Source: Rutpela maculata (lineage: Eukaryota > Arthropoda > Insecta > Coleoptera > Cerambycidae). Taken from it: a stretch of DNA of 64,000 bases. The stretch lies in the NCBI GenBank assembly GCA_936432065.2, contig OW386286.2, forward strand, positions 8,797,208-8,861,207, in the 5' to 3' direction. This document shows, in pieces, positions 21,146-30,916 of the stretch. Under the pieces are notes generated by a model. It searched no databases, was not told the origin of the DNA, and worked only from the letters and a program-made list of their open reading frames with translations. The first letter of the stretch is position 1; every line of letters starts with the position of its first letter. Made by a program: the position numbers and the translations under genes.

Positions 21146-22715
21146 GTGCCACCCCCTCTCAGGGGGTGGCACTTAAAAAAAATATATATTTATTGGAGCT
21201 GAAATAGAATCAAATTTTAAGAAGAAAAGGTTCCATGCAATTTTTCACATAAATCGATAGTTTTTAAATTATAACGACTTCATTGCGATTTTAGCTTAAA
21301 ATAAAAGCTTTCAAAAAAGGTATTTTCAAACGGCTTTCGTCAAGTATCTCGAAAAGTATTACTTTATCGAAAAAATTTTATAGACCAAATACAGAAAGCA
21401 CCCTACAAACTGGGAATTAATTATATTTTTTGTTTATTGATGTAGGATTAATAATTTCGGAAATATTTAAGTTTATATTTGGTATCCAAGGGTTTCGAAA
21501 TTACCTTTAAGTTTAAAATGCATTTTTTTTCTAAAGCAAGTGCTTTAAATGAGCAAAAAAAATTTGAGTATTTAGGTAATGCTACATTTTAACGAAAAAC
21601 TGTATTTGAGATAATTTTTTTAAATTATTGGCTAATTAGAGTAACAAAAGTAAAAAAAAATTTGAAAGCGCAATTAATTGTCTTTAATTTCCTTTCTTAG
21701 CATGCGTCACAATTTCTGAGATATTTAACATTTAAACTGCATTTTTCGCCTTATGAACGTTCGGATGCCATTTGTAAACTCATATCTCCAAAACTATTAA
21801 ATCTATGTAAATAAATAAACAAACGAAATTCATTATTAGTTTATGAGCTTATTTTTGGTCTCTACACATTTTTGAACAAAACTAATATTTATTGAGATAT
21901 TTGGAATAGGAAAAAAATACGTTTTATCGAAAATACCTTTATAGTTTAAACTGTATTTTTTCTAAAGCAAGTGCTGTATACCAACCAAAAAATTTGAGCA
22001 TCTACGTCATGCTGTATATTAATGAGAAACCGTGTTTGAAATAATTTTTTTTTTTAATTACTGGCTAATTACAGTAACAAAATGGCGACGTTGTTATTAA
22101 AATAATGTATAGACGGACATTGCTTCGGTCATAACTTCTTTGTTTTTTATGCTACATAAACAAATAAAAAAATAGTTAAGAGCTTAATTAATAACCTATT
22201 ATTGTATCTATTAGTATCCTTGGAGTAGGTGTCACTGTTTCTGAGATATTTAACTCTCACTCTAAATAGTTATCTTACGAACACTTGGATGCCAAATGTA
22301 AACTTAAATATCTCCGAAATTATTAATCCTACATCAATAAACGAAAAATATAATTAATTCCCAGTTTGTACTTTCTGTAGTTGGTCTATAACCTTTTTTC
22401 GATAAAGTAATACTTTTTGAGATACTTGACGAAAGCCGTTTAGAAATACCTTTTTTTTAAGCTAAAATCGCAATTTTAAAGTCGTTATAACTTAAAAACT
22501 ATTAATTTATGTGAAAAATTGCATAGAACCTTTTCTTCTTAAAATATGATTGTACTTAAAAAATATAAATTAATTAACAAGCCCCCCGCTCAATATAGAA
22601 ACTTTTCTGTGAAACATTTACTATTATACTGCCAAAAATGAACGAAATCCATTCAATATGATATTACTTCGAAGTTTTGCATATTTTTTACCTCTAGGTA
22701 CTGTACTACTACCAC
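21146..22715. repeat. Repeat family Z, copy B
   Basis: Begins with GTGCCACCCCCTCTCAGGGG and GTGGCACTTAAAAAAAATAT, then left arm AGCTGAAATAGAATCAAATT (21197) mirrored near 22500-22560. Internal units recur as in copies A and C, including GTAACAAAATGGCGACG (22074-22090) and CATAACTTCTTTGTTTT. The right end TCGAAGTTTTGCATATTTTT, ACCTCTAGGTACTGTAC matches the left end of copy A in inverse. Confidence 0.78.
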
Positions 22716-22964
22716 CTGTCTTTTTATTATTAAAAGGAGACAATTTAATATTTATTATACAATTTCTTAATATTAACAACATATGATCAATACTACTGTA
22801 CAATATATGAAATATTGAACAATAATATTGATCCCCTAGATGCTTTTGATCACTACTGGTTTTGTACCTATTGATATAAGTTAAACTACTACATACACCC
22901 CGACTGGGACCGTCAGATCGTTGCAGTCGGCAGGCTTGCTACAGCCGAGCGCGTAAGAATATGA

Positions 22965-23545
22965 CTTTGGCCCGTTAAAAAAAATCAATACTATGAACGG
23001 GACATGAAAAATTTTTATCCTAAAAACTTTTTTCAACTATTGGCTTCAATTTGTACGCAGCATGTATATACAAATTTTCATAAATAAACTTTTTTCTCGA
23101 TTGTCTAAAATTACGCTACTGAAAATAACAAGTTTGAGTTTCCTATTATTTTACCAACTTAAAAAAAAATAAATTGGGTTCACGTGGGACGTTGTTCGAA
23201 GCGCTATTGTGTCTACTTTAATCTAAAAAAAAAAATAGCTTGATAGCACAAATATTTTCAGAGATATAGCGGTGGAGACGTTAAAAAACATATTTCATTA
23301 AAAATCTATTTTTTTGAGTTTTTCCGAAATAAAAAAGTTCTCGACCACCGAAAAATGTCGTAAAAAACGATTTCGTGTACACGATTATCTTACTAAAGAA
23401 TCCCACTAAGTCTGGTTTGGTTCTACGCCGGTTTTTTTTTCTCGAAAACTAAGCGACTTTACTTCCAGATTTTACTCTACTAATATACATTTATGTGTGT
23501 ATCATATTTACATTACGTACAGAGTGGTTCATCTAAGCGGAAACG
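22965..23545 (+). repeat. Repeat family E, copy 1
   Basis: CCTAAAAACTTTTTTCAACT (23019), ACCACCGAAAAATGTCG (23344) and CCCACTAAGTCTGGTTTGGT TCTA (23401) are matched in the same order by 30048, 30378 and 30437. It ends near TACAGAGTGGTTCATC (23518), a possible transposon terminus. Non-coding in this copy. Confidence 0.6.
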
Positions 23546-23689
23546 TTGACACAGCGGCTTTACGGTTGAGGTAGGAAATAAATTAGAATGCTAAAAAGAT
23601 GGTATTTATTCCTGGCATTACGTACATTAAAATTTTCCATTTTAAAATTTTTCCATTGATTGACTTGTCTAAAACAAAGTTACTAGCAC

Positions 23690-23716
23690 CAATAAATTGA
23701 TTTGATTTGATTTAAT
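23690..23716 (+). repeat. Retroelement-type 3' tail (TTGAT)n
   Basis: CCAATAAATTGATTTGATTT is a polyadenylation-like motif followed by a short pentamer repeat, the form taken by 3' ends of some non-LTR elements. Similar tails are at 26315 and 53632. Confidence 0.45.
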
Positions 23717-24104
23717 ATTTATTGAGATAGTTGCAAATAAACAAACATTTTACGTTTTTTCGAAAATCGCTTTATAATCTAAAATGCAATTTTTTTCTAA
23801 AATAAGTGCCTGTAAACGAACGAAAAAATAAAAATGTGAAGAAGCACATTCTTCCTGTCATAACTTATTTAGTTTTTGTGCTATAGAAACGGTCAAAATA
23901 ATTAATACTCTTCTATTTCAGCCTTTACCATTTTTTATGTAAATGGCATAGTTGTGTGTTAATAAAATGTGTTAGCGTTTTAACTGTCTTCCTTGTTACC
24001 CCAATGACCTTCTTAAGTCTAGGAGATCTAGATTTGCCTGAGTAAAGGAGACTGGGCCTACAGTTTATAGTGGAATTCAAACCACTTCTTGGGGAAAATT
24101 TTTT

Positions 24105-24165
24105 TGCTGTGTGGGGCTCGAACTCACTTCGCTAGGTATGCTCAGAGTGCAAACTAGACGCAAAA
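24105..24165 (-). repeat. tRNA-like head, second (weaker)
   Basis: Minus strand: TAGTTTGCACTCTGAGCATA ... GTGAGTTCGAGCCCCACACA. GAGTTCGAGCC is a good B box; the A box is poor. Same orientation as the head at 24732-24802. Confidence 0.4.
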
Positions 24166-24731
24166 GCAAAAAGCAAACAAAGTTTATTAAATTTGAATTT
24201 AAGGTGAATGTAAGGTTGGATGGTGCTGGTACGGTTTGGCTAAACGATAATAATTAATAAAATAATGCTAAAACTCCTATCCTGTTTCGGATTTAAAAAT
24301 TAACAATAAAATTAAAATATGCTGTCCACATGAACCTAAAACTAATTCACATAAAACTTAGAAACTAGTCACTGGTTGTGGCACTGAATAAATTTGGGCT
24401 GTTGACTCGGGTGAAAAGCTAAACGAAAAAACCCGTATGAGAACTGCCCACCTGATGGTTTCCCTGACGCTAGAAGAATGTGGTGGAAAAAGGATATAGA
24501 GTTTAAAATGTTTGAATTTTTTTAAAAGGTTATCGGCCAAATGGAATTTTTTTATGACAAAAAGAGAACGAAGTGAATAAAAACGAGAACAAAATTGAAA
24601 ATAATAAGGGAATAGAAAGAATTGGAAAGATGAAGTAGAGGAACGATTAAAGGTGGGAAAATGGTAGGTTGTGGTATAGGAAAGTGTGGTTAGGGAAGAG
24701 GCTGCCGGAAGGTAGGCAACGCCTGGTATGG

Positions 24732-24802
24732 TAAGGGGTGTTAGATCTCGAATGGGGCATTATGCAGATCAAACACGCTTTCACACTGAGCTACCGACCC
24801 CC
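24732..24802 (-). repeat. tRNA-derived SINE head
   Basis: Minus strand: GGGGTCGGTAGCTCAGTGTG (A box TAGCTCAGTGTG, 11 of 12 to consensus), then about 30 nt, then CATTCGAGATCTAAC (B box). The ends GGGGT and ACCCC could pair as an acceptor stem. It is too short and mispaired for a working tRNA, so a SINE head or tRNA pseudogene is preferred. Confidence 0.6.
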
Positions 24803-25019
24803 TTTCTGAGATATTTAACTAAATACTTCGCTTTATAAACGTTCGGACGCCATTTCATACTTCCAGATCTTCGAAACCTAGATGATTCAAATTTAGCTTC
24901 CGAGCTTTATTTTAATAGGAAAGTTATAGACAGCAAAACTTTATGCCAAAAGTGCCGCCTAAACAATATTTTTAGATACCCAGAAAAGAGACAGCCAAAC
25001 ATAAAAATATTCAAAAGGC

Positions 25020-25400
25020 TACAGCAAAATTTAAGAGTTTGGATCATTTGCAAAACCTCGAGCAAAAATATATAATAAAGCAGGCAGAGAAGCTCTAAAA
25101 AATACTGTTTTAGAAACTATGAGAGAAAATCCTAATATATCGTCTAGAGAAATACAGAAAAATTTTGGAATCCCAAAAATAACTGCGTTGTGTTGCTTCA
25201 AAAAAAATTCAAACCCTGCAAAATTAGGATTAGTCATCATCTATAACCAAACGACTTTCAAAGACGTCTCGATTTTTACCAGTGGTTTTTGCGTCAGTGC
25301 AATGAAGTGCCAGGATTTGAAGGAACAATTCCCAAGCAGCATTCAAAGTGATGGAAACTGGCATCTGAGGCATCGGAACTTTAATAAAGTAGGAATTACA
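25020..25400 (+). pseudogene. Tc1/mariner transposase, N-terminal remnant
   Basis: Plus strand reads ETMRENPNISSREIQKNFGI, PKITA: the second helix-turn-helix of a Tc1/mariner transposase, with the usual enP..SSReI...lgIpK spacing. After a frameshift RRLDFYQWFLRQCNEVPGF follows, the linker into the DDE domain. The catalytic core is absent. It could be the missing half of a mariner such as that at 5950-7670, but it is far away and without TIRs. Confidence 0.65.
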
Positions 25401-25403
25401 TAA

Positions 25404-26601
25404 CTGTTACTAAATTTGCGGCTTTAAGGTAATATTCACTGTGTGGTATGCATTTGTAGTAACAATTATGTAGATTCTACCGAATTCAGGCATTGTATAG
25501 TTATAACACTTTCAAGTAACTGCCGCAGAATCTGCAACGTCGCAGATACTATTCTGCATTACTTTGAAGCATCCTCAACTGCAAAGTGAAAATTGGTAGT
25601 AATGCCGACCGCACAGCGTTGCCAAAGGACCATTTCAAAGTAACGATAACTTCAAGTGTTCAATTTTAAGTCCCTGATACGTTGTTGGGAAATTTTCTGG
25701 AACCCCATTGTTGTCTAACTTATTAGTGACATCTTGAGTAAAACAGAGGTTATTTCTACGAACATAGGGGCTTTGAAGTTATTTTTACTACTCCCCACTA
25801 ATTGAAAATGACTACAAAGTTATATACCTTAAAAACCTACTATAAAGTGATATCAACTTTTAAGACAATTTATATCATTATTGGCATTGAATAAAATGGC
25901 GGCATCTGAAATGCTCAGTAAAAGCAAAATAAAGTTTATCGGCACTCATCATTGTTTTATAGAAAACTGAAGAAACAGTTAAACAGTAGGAGAAATAGTG
26001 GTTCTTCAGAATATGATGCAAACATGAAAGATTATTTCGCCACAGCAAAACCATCATCTTTGGTAACAAGTGCAAAAGTGTTCCCATCAACACAAGGAGA
26101 AGAGTAATCGAAAACTATAACAGTTGTAGTGATTAATGATACTGTGTACTGCTCGAAAATTACAACTTGTCTTTAACACACAGATTGACTCATAGTTCAG
26201 TTAGTGATCCACTGAGCATATTAAATGAATTTGCCGATTAAAAACTCCAAATTTAATAAATATTGTGTCGATGGGGAACGGACAATGTCGGTATAACGGC
26301 ATAAGACATTGTTTATGTACAATAAATTGAATTGAATGAAATTAAATGTAAACTGATCACTAAAATACGAAAACTCTTATGTATTTTTTCCATTATTACA
26401 CACCTTACATTAATAAATATATTTATCCAACACTTTCATATAAAGTGATTTTTACTGATAAGATTTTGAAGGTATAAAGTGACTCATAAGTCACTAGTGA
26501 GATAAAGTAGTAAGCTAAAGTGAGGTAAAGTGATTTAGTCACTAAAGAATAATTTTAGTATAAAATAAAGTCCAAGGAATTTATTTGTCTCCATTATATG
26601 G
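25404..26601. other. No gene recognised; repeated AAAGTAAC/AAAGTGA words
   Basis: Rich in short AAAGTAAC.A.AACT and AAAGTGA words (25600-25680, 26440-26540); similar words recur at 28340-28450, so both may belong to one decayed element. A retro-type tail, ACAATAAATTGAATTGAATG, is at 26319-26338. Confidence 0.4.
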
Positions 26602-27306
26602 AAAACCGCTGCCCAAGGAATCACTACTTCCACATCCGGATTTTCTATCCAAGTCACACAACGAAAAAATTTTGTATCTGGAAATAATTGTTTATGGAAC
26701 TTTAATAATATAATATTTGAAATCCTCTACCCCAAAAACCCATAAAACGATACCTCACATCAGTAGTGGGGTGGGGGTGGTGACAGGGGGTGGGAATGGG
26801 GGGTGGATAAAGTAAAAAAATATGTTGAGGTTTCTGGTTCTTGTACACACACTAAATCACATTTTTTTTTCATCCCCTTTAATAATGGGGTGGGGGTGGT
26901 AATGGGGGTGGCCAATGCCAAAATTTTTTTTGAGACCTTAGCTTCTCTTGTATATACTAAATACCAATTTTATGGACTCTTACCTGCTTGATTTACATAT
27001 TTTCCCCAAATTTACCCCAATTTATCCCCCAACCCTTCGATGGAACAAGATGAAAATATAATCTAGTTCTATATCTCGTTAAAGTACATATGTGTACCAA
27101 ATTTCAAGTCAATATCTCAAACGGTTCCAGAGTAAACGTGCGCACAAAAAAAGTTACAGACCGACAGACAGACCGACAGACAGAAATTTTTTTTCGCTCA
27201 AACTTGAAATCTCGACGTTTCATGACATTCTAAGCCTATTTGAACAATAAAAATTTTTAAAATTTTTTTTGTCGTTACTATACTTCCACTGGATGTGGAA
27301 GTAAAA
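26602..27306 (+). repeat. Repeat R, copy 2 (full length)
   Basis: Runs from AAAACCGCTGCCCAAGGAAT to CTGGATGTGGAAGTAAAA. Subterminal inverted motifs ACTTCCACATCC (left) and GGATGTGGAAGT (right). Order inside: TTTAATAATATAATATTTGA, GGGTGGGGGTGG tract, TAGCTTCTCTTGTATATACT, CAAATTTCAAGTCAATATCT, GACCGACAGACAGACCGACA, CTCGACGTTTCATGACATTC. No long coding frame. About 705 bp. Confidence 0.85.
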
Positions 27307-27349
27307 TTAACAAAGAACCCATGCACTAACACTTATTTATTTATATTTA

Positions 27350-27964
27350 TGTTAACATTTATTGTCATCATATTCGATTTTCCACAAAGAAAACTGCTCT
27401 TCTGTACACAATTTTTCTCTACACTAGTAACGACGTCTGTATCCCCTGACTCGTGCTGCTCTCGCTGATTTTTTTTAGCAATAACAATCTTGTTGAGACT
27501 GAATCTTCCAAATAACCCTCCGCCACGGTGGATGATTTCCACACACCGTGACGTTTAAGGGTGGTAATGTCACCCCCAGCATTGGCCAAGAGTTGATGAG
27601 GAACGGCACATGCTATGGCCAGTATACAAATCTCCATCTGGCAATTGCAAATAATCAGCTACAATTCTTGGAATTTTTGAGAGCTTATTTAATCGAACGC
27701 ATTGGACAGTGCACTTTCCCTTTTGAAAATTTACGAAAAATCTTTTGTGAGACACATTTTGCAGTCTTAAAGACATATTTCCTAATCGAATCAAGTGGGT
27801 TCACCGAAAATCCTTCATTTAAAACTGTGAAACTTCTTGATTTATTCGTCTTGGTATCTGGTATGGATATATATAGATATTATTCTTTATCTCATATCTT
27901 CGACGCTTAAGAAGGTCAGTTCACCGCAACGGAAGGCACCGCAAACTCCCAATATCAATGCAAC
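27350..27964 (-). pseudogene. Crypton-type tyrosine recombinase, second copy, catalytic exon (broken)
   Basis: The minus strand gives, in order with frameshifts: VALILGVCGAFRCGELTFL (Arg region), KRFFVNFQKGKCTVQ, YTGHSMCRSSSTL (His-x-x-Arg), NAGGDITTLKRHGVW, and STVAEGYLEDS with the nucleophile Tyr. The tail TINVNININ resembles that of copy 1. Each block aligns with 227-955. HSFRR has become HSMCR; the Arg position is kept. Frames shift at least around 27610, 27800 and near 27440, so the gene is dead. It lies between R copies 2 and 3. Confidence 0.75.
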
Positions 27965-28090
27965 CTAAAAAACCCAAACATTTAAATAGGTACATAAAAG
28001 CAAGATCATAATAAACACCTACCTCTGACATAAGATGCTCACCGTCAGGGGCACCCATCAAATATTTTTCGATATGTGCTCTTTCCAAAT
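27965..28090 (-). pseudogene. Crypton copy 2: intron and upstream exon remnant
   Basis: On the minus strand, exon codons ERAHIEKYLMGAPDGEHLMS E (28023-28086) precede GTAGGT at 28022; the intron ends TTTTTTAG at 27965, 58 bp long, before codons VALILG. The exon matches REDINKFIAEAPDETYLHMK of copy 1. The junction is phase 0 at the same residue, so the intron pre-dates the split of the two copies. Confidence 0.65.
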
Positions 28091-28646
28091 AATATCAGAT
28101 AATAAAAAGTACTTAAAAAGTATAATAATTGTTATTTTTAATCCACATATTCCCATCGCACACAGTGACAGTGACACTTTAACAGTTATTACCGCGTTGC
28201 CAATTAAAAAAAAAATTACCTATATCGATTCTGCCAATTCTACCAACATGAAAATAAGTTGGTAGCAACAGTTACTAAGATCTTATAGCATCATTGATCC
28301 CATTTGCTACATCTAGGTAAATATAACTACACAGTGAAATTGTTGTAGTTCCCGTCACCACTTTTAAAGTAACAACAACTATAACGTTGGTGGCATCTGC
28401 TACTTTATAGTAAATGTAACTTGCTGGGAAATAATTTTGGTTTTTGCAACCTCTAAGTTACCGCAATTAAAATCGTCATTTTTCTGTTGTTGAATGAAGA
28501 TGGCGTCTTCAGTGATTTTACAGTGATTTTTTTTAGAGCGCGCGAATTGCAGAAATTGAATATTAATACGACCGCGTCCACTAAAACTAACTAGTCTCAG
28601 GGCGGTGTACTATCAACGTTATTCGTTTTCGTCGAAGGTCAAATTA
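28091..28646. other. No gene recognised
   Basis: AT-rich; AAAGTAAC-type words at 28365-28420 as in 25404-26601. No supported coding. Confidence 0.4.
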
Positions 28647-29313
28647 TAAAACCGCTGCCCAAGGAATCACTACTTCCACATCCAGATCTTCTATCCAAGT
28701 CTCTCAGAACGAAAAAAATTTGAATGTGGAAATCATTTTTTATGGAACTTTAATAATATAATATTTGAAATCGTCTACCCCAAAAACCTATAAAACGATA
28801 TGCCACATCGGTAGTGAGGCTGAGGGTGGTGGAAGGGGGGTAGTAGTAGTGGTGGATAAAGTAAAAAAAAAATTGAGGCCTTTGGTTCTTGTACACACAC
28901 TAAATGACAATTTTATTTTTTTCGCCCCCATGAATAATGGGGGGCGAGTTGGTAATGTGGGTGGTTAATGCCAAAAAAAAATTTTGAGAGCTTAGCTTCT
29001 CTTATATATACTAAATACCAGTTTATGGACTCTTACTTGCTTGATTTGTCTATTTACCTCCATTTACCCCCAACTCTTTTCCAGATCCCGTTAAAATACA
29101 TGGTACGTGTACCAAATTTCAAGTCAATAACTAACGGTTCCAAAGTAATCGTGCGCACAAAACAGTTACAGACAGACCGACAGATAGATTTTTTTTTGCT
29201 CAAATTTAAAATCTCGACGTTTCATGACATTCTAAGCCTATTTGGATAATACAAATTTTCAAAAATATTTTTGTCCATAGGTACTATATTTCCACCGAAT
29301 GTGGAAGTAAAAT
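28647..29313 (+). repeat. Repeat R, copy 3 (full length)
   Basis: Same order of blocks as copy 2, from AAAACCGCTGCCCAAGGAAT to GAATGTGGAAGTAAAAT. Diverged from copy 2 mainly in the G-rich tract and the GACAGA tract. About 667 bp. Confidence 0.85.
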
Positions 29314-29984
29314 GTGTAACGATATTGTTTCTCTTATTACCACTTGTATTATATTGTAGAACGTATGGTCATTGTGCGAATTGTGCGTGGATTATCTACT
29401 TAAAAAATATTTAAGATAAATAAGCAATCTAAGTTTCATTGTAAAATGGAATGAATTTTATGTGGCGTAGTAATAGAGGAAAACGATAAACTTGTGCACA
29501 AGCCATGGAAACAGAGTTTAGAGACTATAATTAGGAAATTAAAAAAGACTTAATTTAGGATGTTTTTTTCTTTTTTGTTACCTAATTTAGGCGAAAATAA
29601 CACGTTTACTCAATTCACAGGTCTACAAAAAAAAAAAAATTCGATAGTTTACTTTTTATCAAAACACTCCAAAATTGTTACTTTTCCTAAACTTCTGTTT
29701 ATGGGATTTTATTAACCCCCTAGTTGCGCAACATTTTTTCCATTTTACTATAATATTATTTTTCACCGTTTCCGAGATCCCAATGCAATGCATACTCCAT
29801 TTAAGATTTTTAATTCCTTTTTGCCTTCAACCTTAGTCCTTAATGTGTCACTGGAAAAAATAAGTTATCCTTTCAGATCCTAAAACGTGATAAAACAGTC
29901 CTAAACATAAAAAAATAATAATGAAAAGTTCCGTTACACAATACATAATCATTATTATTCTAAGTACGGCGCGCGTACGCTTCG
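29314..29984. other. No gene recognised
   Basis: AT-rich, no supported feature. Confidence 0.45.
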
Positions 29985-30540
29985 ACAATTCATCCATACT
30001 AAAAAATTCGTAACTAGCAAACTATTGCTAATAATGAAAATATTTTTTTTCTAAAAACTTTTTTAGTCTATTGACTTCATTTTCTTCACAGCATGTTACA
30101 CAAAATTTTCAAAAACAAAAAATTTCCTCGCTTAGTGAAAATTTGATGGCGTATTCTCTAAACTTTCAGGGTCATCTACGTTTTTGACATGTTTACAGTT
30201 TTTTTTTATTAGCAATTCTATGAATAAAGAGAAGCGCTTAAGTGTGTGTTTTATAACAAAAAAAAGTTCACATCGATAGCTCAATTCATTTTTGAGATAT
30301 GGCAATGGATGTACAAAAAAACATGATTTAAAAAAAATTAAATTTTACACTTTTTTTTTAAATAAGAATATCTGTGACCACTAAAAAATGTCGTATTTTG
30401 TGTTTTTATATGTAAAATGATGTTGTTGGTAATACCCACTGAGTCTGATCTTGTTCTAAGCTCATAAAAAAAAATGACACAATTTTACATCTTTTTCGCT
30501 CCACTAAATTTGGGCAGGATTGAATAGGTATCTACATATC
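29985..30540 (+). repeat. Repeat family E, copy 2
   Basis: Blocks CTAAAAACTTTTTTAGTCTA TTGACTTC, CACTAAAAAATGTCG and CCCACTGAGTCTGATCTTGT TCTA match copy 1 at 22965-23545 in order. A weaker third copy of the first block is at about 32960-33050. Because a transposase C-terminus follows at 30651, E may be the untranslated flank of a mariner-like element. Confidence 0.55.
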
Positions 30541-30650
30541 ACTCAGGAGTAGTTTATCAATGTCTAGTTAGCTAAGTTAAGTTATCAATTTAGTTAACTG
30601 GACATTAATAAACGACAAAGTTGTTTAGATATTGTTTAATTTTTAGGAAA

Positions 30651-30897
30651 TAATGGTCCTATTTTGTGGCCAGCTAGATCCCCGATATAACCAAAACCGA
30701 CGTTTGGCTTTGGGGTTATTTAAAAAATATTATATATAGAGAACGTTCTAATAACATAGAAGAATTGGAAAACAAAACATTAGTTGCGTTTCGGACAATA
30801 ACCCCCGTCATGATTGAAAATGCAAAAAATGTTGCAAAAAGAAGGTGTAAAATACGTATGGATGTCAATGGAAGACAATTCGAACATTTATTGTAAT
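30651..30897 (+). pseudogene. Tc1/mariner-type transposase, C-terminal end
   Basis: Plus strand reads LWPARSP, a frameshift, then TKTDVWLWGYLKNIIYRERS, NNIEELENKTLVAFRTITPV, MIENAKNVAKRRCKIRMDVN, GRQFEHLL and a stop at 30895-30897. WP.RSPD...D..LWGYLK..VY is the region of the last catalytic Asp; the IEEL ... A..I.P.M...V...RR...C....G..FEHL tail is typical. The earlier catalytic Asp and N-terminus are absent. Only ~20 bp separates the stop from the TIR element that begins at 30917. Confidence 0.75.
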
Positions 30898-30916
30898 TAG
30901 AGAATATTATTTAGTA

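Larger units (their letters stand above)
23717..24890. repeat. Repeat family Z fragment split by a tRNA-derived insert
   Basis: Z-type sequence occurs at 23717-23960 (TTTATTGAGATAGTTG, GTCATAACTTATTTAG) and again at 24805-24890 (TTTCTGAGATATTTAAC, AACGTTCGGACGCCATTT). The ~845 bp between is unrelated, carries two tRNA-like heads on the minus strand, and was probably inserted. Confidence 0.55.

Noticed and set aside
24732..24802. Functional tRNA gene on the minus strand
   Set aside because: Too short with weak stems; lies in an insertion typical of a SINE.
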